Source of the DNA: Wenzhouxiangella limi
Lineage (GTDB): Bacteria > Pseudomonadota > Gammaproteobacteria > Xanthomonadales > Wenzhouxiangellaceae
Assembly: GCF_010499265.1 (NCBI RefSeq)
Contig: NZ_JAAGSC010000034.1
Location: 1 to 64,000, forward strand
Direction of reading: 5' to 3'
Length of the DNA: 64,000 bases
The notes beneath the pieces are model-generated. The model did not search any database. It was not told where the DNA came from and saw only the letters and a list, made by a program, of their open reading frames with translations. Of this stretch, positions 10,922 through 20,739 are shown one piece after another. Every line of letters begins with the position of its first letter. Position 1 is the first letter of the stretch. A program made the translations under genes and the position numbers.

Positions 10922-13515
10922 GCTGGAGTCCGATCAGATGCGGGTGAGAATGAGCGAGTGCAGTAGTATAGCGGCGATGAAATGCCTGCCCTTGCTCATC
11001 GCCGGTGTGCTCTTCGCCTTACCGGCCTGGTCGCTGCCGCCGCTGGCCCCGGACGAGATCGCTCAATTGCACTGGCTGTCGCAGACCGCGACCGAAGCAC
11101 GCCTGCGCACGCAGGCGGCAGCAGCCTGGCTGGAAGATCCCGGAGCCGAGCCGGAGCGCTGGCGAGAACAGGTAGATATACGGTTTCTCTCCCTGGCCCG
11201 TCAGGCCGAGCGGCAACAGCCAGCCAATACCGCGCTGGTCGACGGCATGCTGGGCTGGCTGGTCCACGCTCGCGCCCGGCCGCTGGATGCCTCCATGGGC
11301 ACCGATCCACTGCTGGTGCAGACGCTGCTCCAGGGTCTGGACACGACAATGCCCGAGGCCGTGCTCCGCGCCGGCGCCGTGTGGGCCCGGGTTGAGGAAA
11401 GGCTGGCGAGCCTGGAAGACGGCGATCCAGCGCTGGAAATCTCGGCATTCTGGGCCGGCCAGCAGGCGCTGGCCAACCGCGCAGCGCCCCAACAGCGCGA
11501 TCAGGCCCGCGCCCTGGCTTCGCTTGCCGCTGAGCTGAGCGGCCTGGCGGGCCGCGAGCGTCTGGAAGGGCTGGGCGCTCTGGCGCGCTCCCTGAGTTCG
11601 GCAAGCTGGTCGCAGGGCGAGGAGTTGCAGGCGCTATGGCATTTGATGGATGCGCTGGTCATCCAGGCCGCCGTCGAACCGGGCAGTGAAATCGATGCGA
11701 TCGCTTCGCTTTTGGCTGCCATGACGGCTGCCGATCCAATGCGCCTGCGCAGGATTGATGAGCAGTTGCCGGTGGTGCTGGCGCAGATCCAGGATGCGGC
11801 GGCGTATCTGGGCGAGCAGCCGCCGGCGCTCGATGCAGCCATTTCCGAGCTGACCGACGCCTATTTCCGACTGGCGCTGTTCGTGTCCGATGCCGCCTTC
11901 TACCTGAACCAACCCGTGCGTGAGCATCTGGTCGCGGCGGTCGAGGATTGTCTGCCCAACCCCGATCTGGTCGGTCCGCTGCCGCGCGAGACCTTTGACC
12001 AGTGTCCGGAACGCCTGTTCGTGCTACTGGACGAAGGGCTGGACAGCGAGGAACTGGTCGGCGGCAGCGGACCCTATGCCGCCGACTTTCTGCGTCGCGA
12101 AACGGAATTGCTCAGCTGGCAGCGCTCGCGTTACCTGGATGGCCACCTGGACTGGCAACTGCAGGCGAGCTGTGAGCCGGTGGCCTGGGTCAATCCGCTT
12201 GAGTGGTCCATCCTGGTCCAGGCACTGGCCAGCTGGGTCCCCCAGCGACCGGTGTTTTTCGGGGACCAGCGCTGGCAAAACGCCATGGGGAAACTTAGCG
12301 AACAGATCGAGGATCAGGAAGCCTCACGCGTCGCCTGGCTGGATTGCCTGACCGGTCTGGGTGGGCAGAGGCTCGACCCGGTCAGCCGCCTGCTGATCCG
12401 GCACGGCCAGGTGCTGTCCGAGCTGGCCCTGGCCCTGGACGCGTCCTACCGCGAGTTCGTCGCCGAACAGACTCGACCCGGCTCCGATATTGACTTAGAC
12501 GCCGCCGCCGACCAGGTGACGGGTTATCGTCCAGAAGGCCTGGTCGTGCGACCCTGTGCCGGTGGATCGACCTGTGGTGCGCGCACGGTGCTGCCGGTCA
12601 GCCGGGCCCTGCTGGGTTTATTCCCCAATACGTATCTGCTGGCTGATCAGCTGGCCATCGGCAGTCTCGCGCTGTGCTACGACCAGGTTCGCTGGGAGGA
12701 TCGCGAAATGCGGCCGGCGCGACCCGGCGACGATCAGGTGGCCAATTACTTCGGCCGGCTAAGCTTCGAACTGGTCGGTACCTTCGACGACGGCAGTGGC
12801 GAGCAGAACGTGTTCCGCCAGCGTCTGGCGGCCGCCGAGTCGCGCCATTATCTGTTCGCGGCGGCCAGCGAAGAAATTCTCGAAAAGAGTTGTCCGGACG
12901 GTCTTGCCGGTCAGCCCGTCGCCAGCCATCTGCCGGAGGATCGACTCGGCCTGGTGCCTAACCGGTTGACGTATTTTGCCGCCACGCCGGCGACGCCGGA
13001 CGCGCAGTTGCTGGCCAACTGGGAACAGGGCGCTGAATGGCGCGACTGGTTCATTACGGGTGATCGAGTCGAAGTATTGGAAGCACCGCGCCCAGCGGTG
13101 CTGCAAGCGCGACTCCAGGCCGAACTGAAAGCCTTGGTCAGCCGCAGGGAGCGGGTGATCGCCTCACGCCTGCTGAGCGATACGGAAGACGATTCGCTGT
13201 CTGTGGCCATGGCCTCGGTCGACGCCAGTCGCGCCCTGATTCGGCGGGTTCTGGAGATTCACTACCCGCGGCTGATTCGCCATGATGCTGCCGCGCGCTC
13301 GGCCTTCAGCGGGCTGAATGCGCTGGTCGGTCGAGAGCAGGTCCGGACGTTCCGCAACGCCGCACGGCCGCTGTCGACGCTTGCCGACGAGGGGCGTTCG
13401 AGACTGCTCGAATTTCAGCAGTTCTGGCAGGATTTGCCGCTGCGCCTGCGTGAGCAGGGTCAATCCTCGCCGGAGGCGGATCACGCCCGCCGGCTGCTGA
13501 ATCAGTTGCGCACGG

Positions 13516-14591
<1,076 letters not shown>

Positions 14592-14597
14592 TCAAGG

Positions 14598-15935
14598 ATG
14601 AGTGCCATCAGCAGCAGTTCTGATAAATGCCAAGCCCAGAGCGTAAACGGTAAGCCGGCGCTGTCAACGGGCCGTGCGCATACGCCGCTGGAGGCGCTGA
14701 AGGATCCGCGCTGGCTCAGGGCATTCGCCCGCCATCTGTGGGCACACTTTCGCGAAGACCGCAGTTTCGAGGCCGCCGGGGCGCTGAGCTATACCAGCCT
14801 GCTGGCCCTGGTGCCGCTGATGGCGGTAACCCTGGGCGTGATTTCCGCCTTCCCGGTCTTTGATCGCTGGGCCGACGAGGTGGAAAACTATATCTTCGCC
14901 AACTTCGTCCCGGCCGCCGGGGACGTGATTCATGAATACATCACCGAGTTCGTCTCTCGCACCGCCGATCTGACCGCGGCCGGCACGGCGTTTCTGATCG
15001 TCGCCGCGATTCTGTTGATGTCTTCGATCGAAAAAAGCTTAAACCGGATCTGGCGGGTGCGTACCCAGCGCCGGCCGACCAGCAGGCTGGTGATTTACTG
15101 GGCGGTTTTGACCCTGGGGCCCCTGCTGGTCGGTGCCAGCCTCGCGCTGACGTCCTACCTGGCCGCGCTCCCCGTGCTGGCCCCGGAGATCGTGCGCGGT
15201 TTCCTGCAGCAGATCATGCTCAAAACGGCGCCGTTCTTTGTCGCCCTGATCGGCTTTACGCTGGTGTTCATCGTGGTGCCCAATCGCCGGGTGCGCTGGC
15301 ACCATGCCCTGGCCGGCGCGGTGCTGTCGGCGCTGATGTTCGAGCTGGCCAAGGCCGGGTTCGTGCTCTACGTGACCAATTTCCCGACCTACGAGCGCGT
15401 TTACGGCGCCCTGGCCACGATCCCGCTGTTCCTGGTCTGGATTTATCTGTCCTGGGTGGTCGTGCTTTTAGGGGCGAGCGTGGCCGCAGCCCTGACCACG
15501 TTTCACTATCGACGCGCCGGCTGGCGCTGGGGCCGGCGCCATGAATTGCTGCTCGCGATCCGCCTGCTGGGCCATTTCTGGCAGGCCCAGCGCCGCGGCG
15601 AGGCGCTCTCGTTGCCGGATCTGCTGACCCTGGAAGCCGCGGCCAGCGACAGCCAGCTGCGGCGAATCCTGGCCTGGTTTCATGACGCCCGCTTCATTCA
15701 CGCCGACGATGATGGGGACTGGTTGCTGTCGGCTGATCTGGACGAGCTGAGCCTGGATGATCTCTACCGTAGCGGGGTTTTCACCCTGCCGGTTGAGGAG
15801 ATCGAGCGTCTGCCGCAGGAAAGCCACTGGGACCGCGCGCTGGTCGAAGGTCTGAAAGCCGTCGACGAGGCGGCCGGTCCACTGTTGAAGCGTTCGATCA
15901 AGTCGCTGCTGAAATCTGCTCCGGAGAAACCATGA
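14598..15935 (+). CDS. YihY/BrkB family inner membrane protein
   Basis: This 445-residue polytopic membrane protein has the YihY/BrkB signature region FEAAGALSYTSLLALVPLMA and about six membrane segments across residues 45-295, including LVIYWAVLTLGPLLVGASLAL and ATIPLFLVWIYLSWVVVLLGA. It was once annotated as ribonuclease BN, but RNase BN is a different protein; the YihY function is not known. A C-terminal cytoplasmic extension (about residues 310-445) resembles the winged-helix-like tail seen in Xanthomonas and Pseudomonas homologues. The stop overlaps the next ATG (ATGA), so it is coupled to the thioredoxin-like gene. Confidence 0.88.
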   Translation: MSAISSSSDKCQAQSVNGKPALSTGRAHTPLEALKDPRWLRAFARHLWAHFREDRSFEAAGALSYTSLLALVPLMAVTLGVISAFPVFDRWADEVENYIFANFVPAAGDVIHEYITEFVSRTADLTAAGTAFLIVAAILLMSSIEKSLNRIWRVRTQRRPTSRLVIYWAVLTLGPLLVGASLALTSYLAALPVLAPEIVRGFLQQIMLKTAPFFVALIGFTLVFIVVPNRRVRWHHALAGAVLSALMFELAKAGFVLYVTNFPTYERVYGALATIPLFLVWIYLSWVVVLLGASVAAALTTFHYRRAGWRWGRRHELLLAIRLLGHFWQAQRRGEALSLPDLLTLEAAASDSQLRRILAWFHDARFIHADDDGDWLLSADLDELSLDDLYRSGVFTLPVEEIERLPQESHWDRALVEGLKAVDEAAGPLLKRSIKSLLKSAPEKP

Positions 15936-16402
15936 AAACACTACTGATGTCCCTGCTGATGCTGATGGCCGTGATGGTCGTTCCAGCCCAGGCCGATGAG
16001 CCGATCGAGGTCGAACTGCCCTCGCTTGCGGGCGAGGTCGTGCGCCTGAGCGATTACCGCGGCGAATGGGTGGTGCTGAACTACTGGGCGACCTGGTGTG
16101 CGCCCTGCCGCAAGGAAATCCCGGATCTGTCGCAGCTGCACGACGCGCACGATGACATTACCGTTCTGGGGCTGGCTTTTGAAGACACCGAACCCGAGGA
16201 TTTCGTCGAGTTCCTGGAGAAATACCCGGCCAGCTATCCGATTCTGCTGGTCGATACCTTCAATCCGCCTGAAAGCCTCGGCGCCCCGCGCGCGCTGCCG
16301 ACCACGTATCTGGTCAATGGCGCTGGCCGGATTGTCAATACCTGGCTGGGGCCGGTCACCAGCACCATGATCGTTGACTGGATTGCCGATCATGGCAGCT
16401 GA
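15932..16402 (+). CDS. TlpA-like periplasmic thioredoxin
   Basis: This 156-residue exported protein has a signal peptide ending near PAQA|DEP and a thioredoxin fold with the redox motif WCAPC at residues 55-59. The cis-proline block is ALPTTYLV. It belongs to the TlpA/ResA/DsbE group, which keeps specific periplasmic thiols reduced, for example during cytochrome c maturation. Its redox partner cannot be read from the sequence. Genes on both sides overlap it (yihY by 4 bases, acyP by 11), so the three form one operon. Confidence 0.87.
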   Translation: MKTLLMSLLMLMAVMVVPAQADEPIEVELPSLAGEVVRLSDYRGEWVVLNYWATWCAPCRKEIPDLSQLHDAHDDITVLGLAFEDTEPEDFVEFLEKYPASYPILLVDTFNPPESLGAPRALPTTYLVNGAGRIVNTWLGPVTSTMIVDWIADHGS

Positions 16403-16670
16403 ACTTCGCGGTTGGCGCATCTCCGGGCGCGTCCAAGGGGTTTTCTTCCGCGACTCCACGCGCCGAAAGGCCGAACAGCTGGGCCTGGCCGGCTACGCCG
16501 TCAACTGCTCCGACGGGACGGTCGAGGTGGCGGCCCGTGGGGAATCCGAGCGGTTGGATCAGCTGGCGACCTGGTTGCGCCGGGGACCCCGCGCTGCGCG
16601 CGTGGATGATGTGGTTTCCTTTCAGCCTGAGGACGAGCGCGTTCCCGACGAAGATTTCAAGACCGGCTGA
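16392..16670 (+). CDS. acyP: Acylphosphatase
   Basis: Acylphosphatase hydrolyses acyl phosphates such as carbamoyl phosphate and 1,3-bisphosphoglycerate. The 92-residue protein is of normal size and carries the signature GRVQGVFFR with catalytic Arg at about residue 20 and VNCSDGTVEV with the catalytic Asn at about residue 38. The ATG at 16392 is preferred over an in-frame start at 16374 because acylphosphatases begin just before this point. It overlaps the preceding gene by 11 bases, and its 3' end overlaps convergent lpxB by 14 bases. Confidence 0.9.
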   Translation: MAAELRGWRISGRVQGVFFRDSTRRKAEQLGLAGYAVNCSDGTVEVAARGESERLDQLATWLRRGPRAARVDDVVSFQPEDERVPDEDFKTG

Positions 16671-17832
16671 GCGCTTCACCCCCAAGCCGGGCAAGCACGG
16701 CGCGCGCGGCCTGCTCGCCTGCCTGACAGCCCAGGCGCTGTCGCCACTTTGCGGCCTGCTGCCGGTACTGGCGCGTTCTTTCCGGCTGAGCCAGCCAGGC
16801 ATTGACGTCAGCCAGCAGGGTTTCGGGTGTTGCCTCCCCCTGCAGTCGTTCCGGGACCAGCCGGTGTTGGCACAGGATATTGGGCAAGGAGACGAATTGC
16901 GAGCGCACCAGCTTCAGCGCCCGCGCCAGATGGAAAGTCGCCGGCGCCAATCGGTAGTAGACCACCAGCGGGCATTCGAGCAGGAAGGCCTCCAGGGTGA
17001 CCGTGCCGGACGCGGCGATGGCGACGTCGGCGGCCGCCAGACCGCTGCGGGTCACATCGCTCAATAGCCGGACGCCGGCCTGCTCCAGCGCGCTGCCGGC
17101 CAGCTCGCGGGCCAGCGCTGCATGGCGGGGTCCGGACAGCAGCATCACCAGATCGGCTGCCGGATGCGCCCTGCGCAAGAGCCGTGCGGTGGCGGCGAGC
17201 AGGCCGACATGGCGCGTCAGCTCCCCTTCACGGCTGCCGGGCAGCAGGGCGATGACGGGATTTTCGCTGCCGGTCTGCAGCGTGGTCCGCGCCGCGCTCC
17301 GGTCGGGCCCGGCGCGGAGTTCGTCGGCCAGGGGATGGCCGACGAACCGCGCGTCCAGCCCGTGCGGCCGATACAGCGCGGGCTCGAAGGGAAACAGCGT
17401 CAGCAGCAGATCGAGGCTGCGGGCAATGCGCGGAATACGACCTGCTCGCCAGGCCCAAACCGACGGCGAGACGTAGTGGATAGTGGTCAGGCCGCGCCGG
17501 TGAAGCTGCCGCGCCAGGCCGAGGTTGAAATCGGGTGCGTCGATGGTGACCAGGGCCGTGGCCGGCCAGCCGAGAATCCGCTGGCGCAGGTTTTTCCTGA
17601 GCCGGATCAGTCGGGCCAAGTGGCGCAGGACCTCGGTCAGACCCATGACACTGAGCGCTTCAACGTCGAACCAGGTCTCCACTCCGGCCGAGCGCATGTG
17701 CGGGCCGGTAATACCGGCCAGTTCGAGATCCGGTCGCTGCCGTTTCAGGGCTCGCGCGAGATCGCCGCCGAGCAGATCGCCGGAGGCTTCGCCGGCCACC
17801 AGGACAAGGCGCAGCGGCTCTCGCCCGGACAT
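16657..17832 (-). CDS. lpxB: Lipid-A-disaccharide synthase LpxB
   Basis: LpxB is a peripheral inner-membrane GT19 glycosyltransferase. It joins UDP-2,3-diacylglucosamine and lipid X to make the lipid A disaccharide. The 391-residue protein shows LVLVAGEASGDLLGG at the N-terminus, DAPDFNLGLA, HYVSPSVWAWR, the nucleotide-binding LLPGSREGEL and the donor-site block AASGTVTLEAFLLECPLVVYY split over adjacent residues. It is the last gene of the lpxD-fabZ-lpxA-lpxB run, 22 bases after lpxA. rnhB or dnaE, which often follow, are absent; the next gene is convergent acyP. Confidence 0.95.
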   Translation of the reverse strand: MSGREPLRLVLVAGEASGDLLGGDLARALKRQRPDLELAGITGPHMRSAGVETWFDVEALSVMGLTEVLRHLARLIRLRKNLRQRILGWPATALVTIDAPDFNLGLARQLHRRGLTTIHYVSPSVWAWRAGRIPRIARSLDLLLTLFPFEPALYRPHGLDARFVGHPLADELRAGPDRSAARTTLQTGSENPVIALLPGSREGELTRHVGLLAATARLLRRAHPAADLVMLLSGPRHAALARELAGSALEQAGVRLLSDVTRSGLAAADVAIAASGTVTLEAFLLECPLVVYYRLAPATFHLARALKLVRSQFVSLPNILCQHRLVPERLQGEATPETLLADVNAWLAQPERTRQYRQQAAKWRQRLGCQAGEQAARAVLARLGGEALSRS

Positions 17833-17854
17833 TCCTAGTGGGTCGCCGGTCTCA

Positions 17855-18625
17855 TCAGCGCAGCAGCCCGCGGGAACTGGCGCGCGCGCTGTGAATCATG
17901 CGTTCGAGCTCAGGTTGCTCGACGGCGCGCGCTTCCAGCTCGGCCAGCGCCTCGTCGCGGCTTTTGCCGCTGCGGTAAATCAGTCGGTAGGCCTCGCGGA
18001 TATTGCGGATCTGTTCGGCGGAAAAGCCGCGCCGCTTGAGGCCTTCGCTGTTGATTCCCCGGGGGCGCGGCGGTTGGCCGGATACCATCACGTAGGCCGG
18101 GACGTCCTGGCTGACGCCGCCGTACATGCCCAGAAAGGCGTGATCGCCGATACGGCAGAACTGGTGGGCGCCCGAATAGCCGGCAAAAATGACGTGATCA
18201 CCGACGATGACGTGGCCGGCCAGAGTAGCGCCGTTGGCCATGGTGACCTGCGAGCCGACCTGGCAGTCATGGGCGATGTGGCAATAGGCCATGATCCAGT
18301 TCTCGTCGCCCAGCCGCGTCACGCCGCCGCCGTCGGCGGTGCCGCGGTTGATGGTCACGTTCTCGCGGATGGTGTTGCCGGCGCCGATTTCGAGCGTGGA
18401 ATCCTCCCCGGCGAATTTCTTGTCCTGGGGCTCCTCGCCGATCGAGGCAAACTGGAAAATGCGATTATTCGGCCCGATTCGGGTGTGACCGGTAATGACC
18501 ACGTGCGGTCCGATGCGGCAACCGGCGCCGATCTCCACCCCCGGTCCGATGATGGTGTAGGCGCCGACTTCGACATCCGGCGCAAGACGTGCGGTTGCGT
18601 CGACGATGGCGCTTGGGTGAATCAT
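17855..18625 (-). CDS. lpxA: UDP-N-acetylglucosamine acyltransferase LpxA
   Basis: LpxA transfers a hydroxyacyl chain from acyl carrier protein to UDP-GlcNAc, the first step of lipid A synthesis. The 256-residue protein has many hexapeptide repeats forming a left-handed beta helix (IGPGVEIGAGCRIGPHVVI, IGAGNTIRENVTINRG), the catalytic His region YCHIAHDCQVG and the C-terminal helical domain GLKRRGFSAEQIRNIREAY. The start at 18625 was chosen because MIHPSAIVDATA is the conserved LpxA N-terminus. Its ATG overlaps the fabZ stop (ATGA). Confidence 0.96.
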   Translation of the reverse strand: MIHPSAIVDATARLAPDVEVGAYTIIGPGVEIGAGCRIGPHVVITGHTRIGPNNRIFQFASIGEEPQDKKFAGEDSTLEIGAGNTIRENVTINRGTADGGGVTRLGDENWIMAYCHIAHDCQVGSQVTMANGATLAGHVIVGDHVIFAGYSGAHQFCRIGDHAFLGMYGGVSQDVPAYVMVSGQPPRPRGINSEGLKRRGFSAEQIRNIREAYRLIYRSGKSRDEALAELEARAVEQPELERMIHSARASSRGLLR

Positions 18626-19089
18626 GCAGCCGGATCCGGTTTGGCGGCGCACATGATTTCGGCGCTGGCCACCGTTTTCTCGCCGATCAGGGCGCGGGCG
18701 TGGTAGACACCCATGTTGCGCATCAGGCGTTTCTGCTCGACGTCGAAGATCAGCTGATCACCCGGCACCACGATCCGGCTGAAGCGCGCCTTGTCGATCT
18801 TGACCAGATAGAACAGCTGCCGTTCCGCGGGCTCGGCGCTCTTGGCCAGGTGCGCCAGGCAGCCGGCCGCCTGGGCCATGGCCTCCAGCAGCAGCACGCC
18901 GGGCATCACGGGATGACCGGGAAAGTGGCCCTGGAAGAACGGTTCGTTGAAGGTCACGTTCTTGAGCGCGCGAATGCGCGGCGGTGGACCGTGCTGGAAG
19001 TCGAGCACGCGGTCGACCAGCAGAAAGGGATAGCGGTGGGGCAGCAGCTTGAAGATCTGCTCGATATCGATGGTGCTTGAATCATTCAT
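18622..19089 (-). CDS. fabZ: 3-hydroxyacyl-ACP dehydratase FabZ
   Basis: FabZ dehydrates beta-hydroxyacyl-ACP in fatty acid elongation and competes with LpxA and LpxD for hydroxyacyl-ACP. The 155-residue hot-dog-fold protein has LLPHRYPFLLVDRV, the catalytic His in GHFPGHPVMPG (about residue 55) and the catalytic Glu in LLEAMAQ (about residue 69). The ATG at 19089 overlaps the end of lpxD by 8 bases and fits the family start; a longer frame would add about 20 residues not usual for FabZ. Confidence 0.95.
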   Translation of the reverse strand: MNDSSTIDIEQIFKLLPHRYPFLLVDRVLDFQHGPPPRIRALKNVTFNEPFFQGHFPGHPVMPGVLLLEAMAQAAGCLAHLAKSAEPAERQLFYLVKIDKARFSRIVVPGDQLIFDVEQKRLMRNMGVYHARALIGEKTVASAEIMCAAKPDPAA

Positions 19090-20131
19090 GCCGGGAAGGT
19101 CCGTTGTTGTTCGATTGTTCCAGGCGACGCAGTCGCCGCGCCCATTCATCGAGCTGGCCCAGCCGCACCAGCAGGCGTTTCCAGCGCGCGTGCGGCCGGG
19201 CGGGAATGCCCGAGCCGTATTCGCCGGGCTGGTCGATGGAGTCCAGCACGGTGCTCATGGCGGTGATGATGACCGAGTCGCAGATGTCGAGGTGGCCGGC
19301 AATGCCGCTGGCACCGGCGATCATGCAGTACCGCCCGATCCGGGTCGAGCCTGCAATGCCGACACAGCCGGCGATGGCGGTATGCGCGCCGATATGCACG
19401 TTGTGCGCGATCTGGACCTGGTTGTCGACGCGAACGTCGTGTTCCAGGACGGTGTCCTCGATGGCGCCCCGGTCGATCGTGGTATTGGCGCCGATTTCGC
19501 AGTCGTCACCGATCCGCACGCTACCGACCTGCGGCACCTTGCGCCAGCCGCCTTGCTCCATGGCCAGGCCGAAACCGTCGGCGCCGATGACAACGCCGGG
19601 GTGGACGATGACCCGCCGGCCCAGATGCGCTCCGCCGCCGACGTAGACCCGGCCGACCAGCCGGGCGGATTCTCCGATGCAGACGCCGTCGTCGATGACG
19701 CAAGCTGGGCCGATGACGGCCCGCGCTTCGATCCGCACCCCGGCACCGACCGCAACCTGGGCGCCGATGTGGGCACTGTCGTCGATCTGGGCGTCATCGG
19801 CGATAACCGCGCTGGGATGGATGCCCGCGGCCGCAGCCGGCTGGGGTCGCAGGAGTTCGATCAAACGCGCCCAGTCCGCGTAAGGGTTGGCGCTGAGCAG
19901 GGCGTTGCCGTTGAAGGTCTCGGCCATGTCGGGTTTCATGACCACGACCCCGGCTCGGGTGGATGCCAGGGCCGGCTTGTAGGCGGGGTTGGCGAGGAAC
20001 GTCGCCGCGTCGGGGTCCGCGCTGTCGAGCGTACCCACGTCGCGGATCGAGCAATCAGGGTTGCCGGTGAACGCCAGGCCGAGTGCGCCAGCCAGTTCCT
20101 CGAGCCGGAATGTCCGTGTAGCGGTTTGCAT
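19082..20131 (-). CDS. lpxD: UDP-3-O-acylglucosamine N-acyltransferase LpxD
   Basis: LpxD adds the second hydroxyacyl chain (N-linked) to UDP-3-O-acylglucosamine, the third step of lipid A synthesis. The 349-residue protein has an N-terminal uridine-binding domain (FRLEELAGALGLAFTGNPD), a long hexapeptide-repeat helix including VIGADGFGLAMEQGGWRKVP and the catalytic His block VQIAHNVHIGAHTAI, and a C-terminal helix rich in Arg and Leu. It follows skp by 11 bases, the usual order. Confidence 0.95.
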   Translation of the reverse strand: MQTATRTFRLEELAGALGLAFTGNPDCSIRDVGTLDSADPDAATFLANPAYKPALASTRAGVVVMKPDMAETFNGNALLSANPYADWARLIELLRPQPAAAAGIHPSAVIADDAQIDDSAHIGAQVAVGAGVRIEARAVIGPACVIDDGVCIGESARLVGRVYVGGGAHLGRRVIVHPGVVIGADGFGLAMEQGGWRKVPQVGSVRIGDDCEIGANTTIDRGAIEDTVLEHDVRVDNQVQIAHNVHIGAHTAIAGCVGIAGSTRIGRYCMIAGASGIAGHLDICDSVIITAMSTVLDSIDQPGEYGSGIPARPHARWKRLLVRLGQLDEWARRLRRLEQSNNNGPSRHE

Positions 20132-20142
20132 GGCTCTGGTGG

Positions 20143-20715
20143 TCAGCGTCCGTTGTCGCGCCCGTCAAAGTCCTCGGCCAGCCAGTCGAGAATGTAGTCG
20201 GTGATATCGATGCTGGCGGCGGCGTAGGCCACGGGACTGGTCAGGATCAGGTCGTATCCGCGCGTTTCGGCGACCTGCTGCACGGCCACCTCGATGGTTT
20301 CTTCCAGCGCCTGGGTGGCGGTACTGGTGCGAAAGCGCAGTTCCTCTCGCAGGTCCTCGCGCCGACGATCAATGGACCGCCGCAGGTTACGGATATCGCG
20401 CTCAAGCTCCAAGCGCGTTTCCGCGTCCAGCTGCCGGCTTTCGGCCAGCGCCTGCTCGAGTTCCTGCAGTCGATTCTCGTCGGCCAGCAGCGCCTCGTTG
20501 CGCGGGCGGAACTCGCCGTCCAGGGACTCGCGTGCAGCGACCACCTGCGGCGCGGTCTCGAACAGTCGCTTCATGTCCACGTAGCCGATGCGGATGGCCT
20601 CTTCCGATCGTGCATCGGCGGCCAACAAAATGATAAACACCAGCACGACGGCCTGCGCGAGGGCCGGCCACGGCAGCGTTGGTCCATCCAGCTTGGCATG
20701 CCGAGTTGCGCGCAT
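20143..20715 (-). CDS. skp: Periplasmic chaperone Skp/OmpH
   Basis: Skp is a trimeric periplasmic chaperone that holds unfolded outer membrane proteins on their way to BamA. This 190-residue protein has a basic N-terminus and a hydrophobic export segment (about residues 20-35), then IRIGYVDMKRLFETAPQ, the start of the mature Skp fold. A long charged coiled-coil region follows, with heptad-like Leu, Glu and Arg spacing (about residues 65-150). It lies directly after bamA in the same operon, as in E. coli. The N-terminal 15 or so residues before the hydrophobic segment are longer than usual, so a later start cannot be ruled out. Confidence 0.87.
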   Translation of the reverse strand: MRATRHAKLDGPTLPWPALAQAVVLVFIILLAADARSEEAIRIGYVDMKRLFETAPQVVAARESLDGEFRPRNEALLADENRLQELEQALAESRQLDAETRLELERDIRNLRRSIDRRREDLREELRFRTSTATQALEETIEVAVQQVAETRGYDLILTSPVAYAAASIDITDYILDWLAEDFDGRDNGR

Positions 20716-20739
20716 GCCGCCAATTTACACCATCAAGCC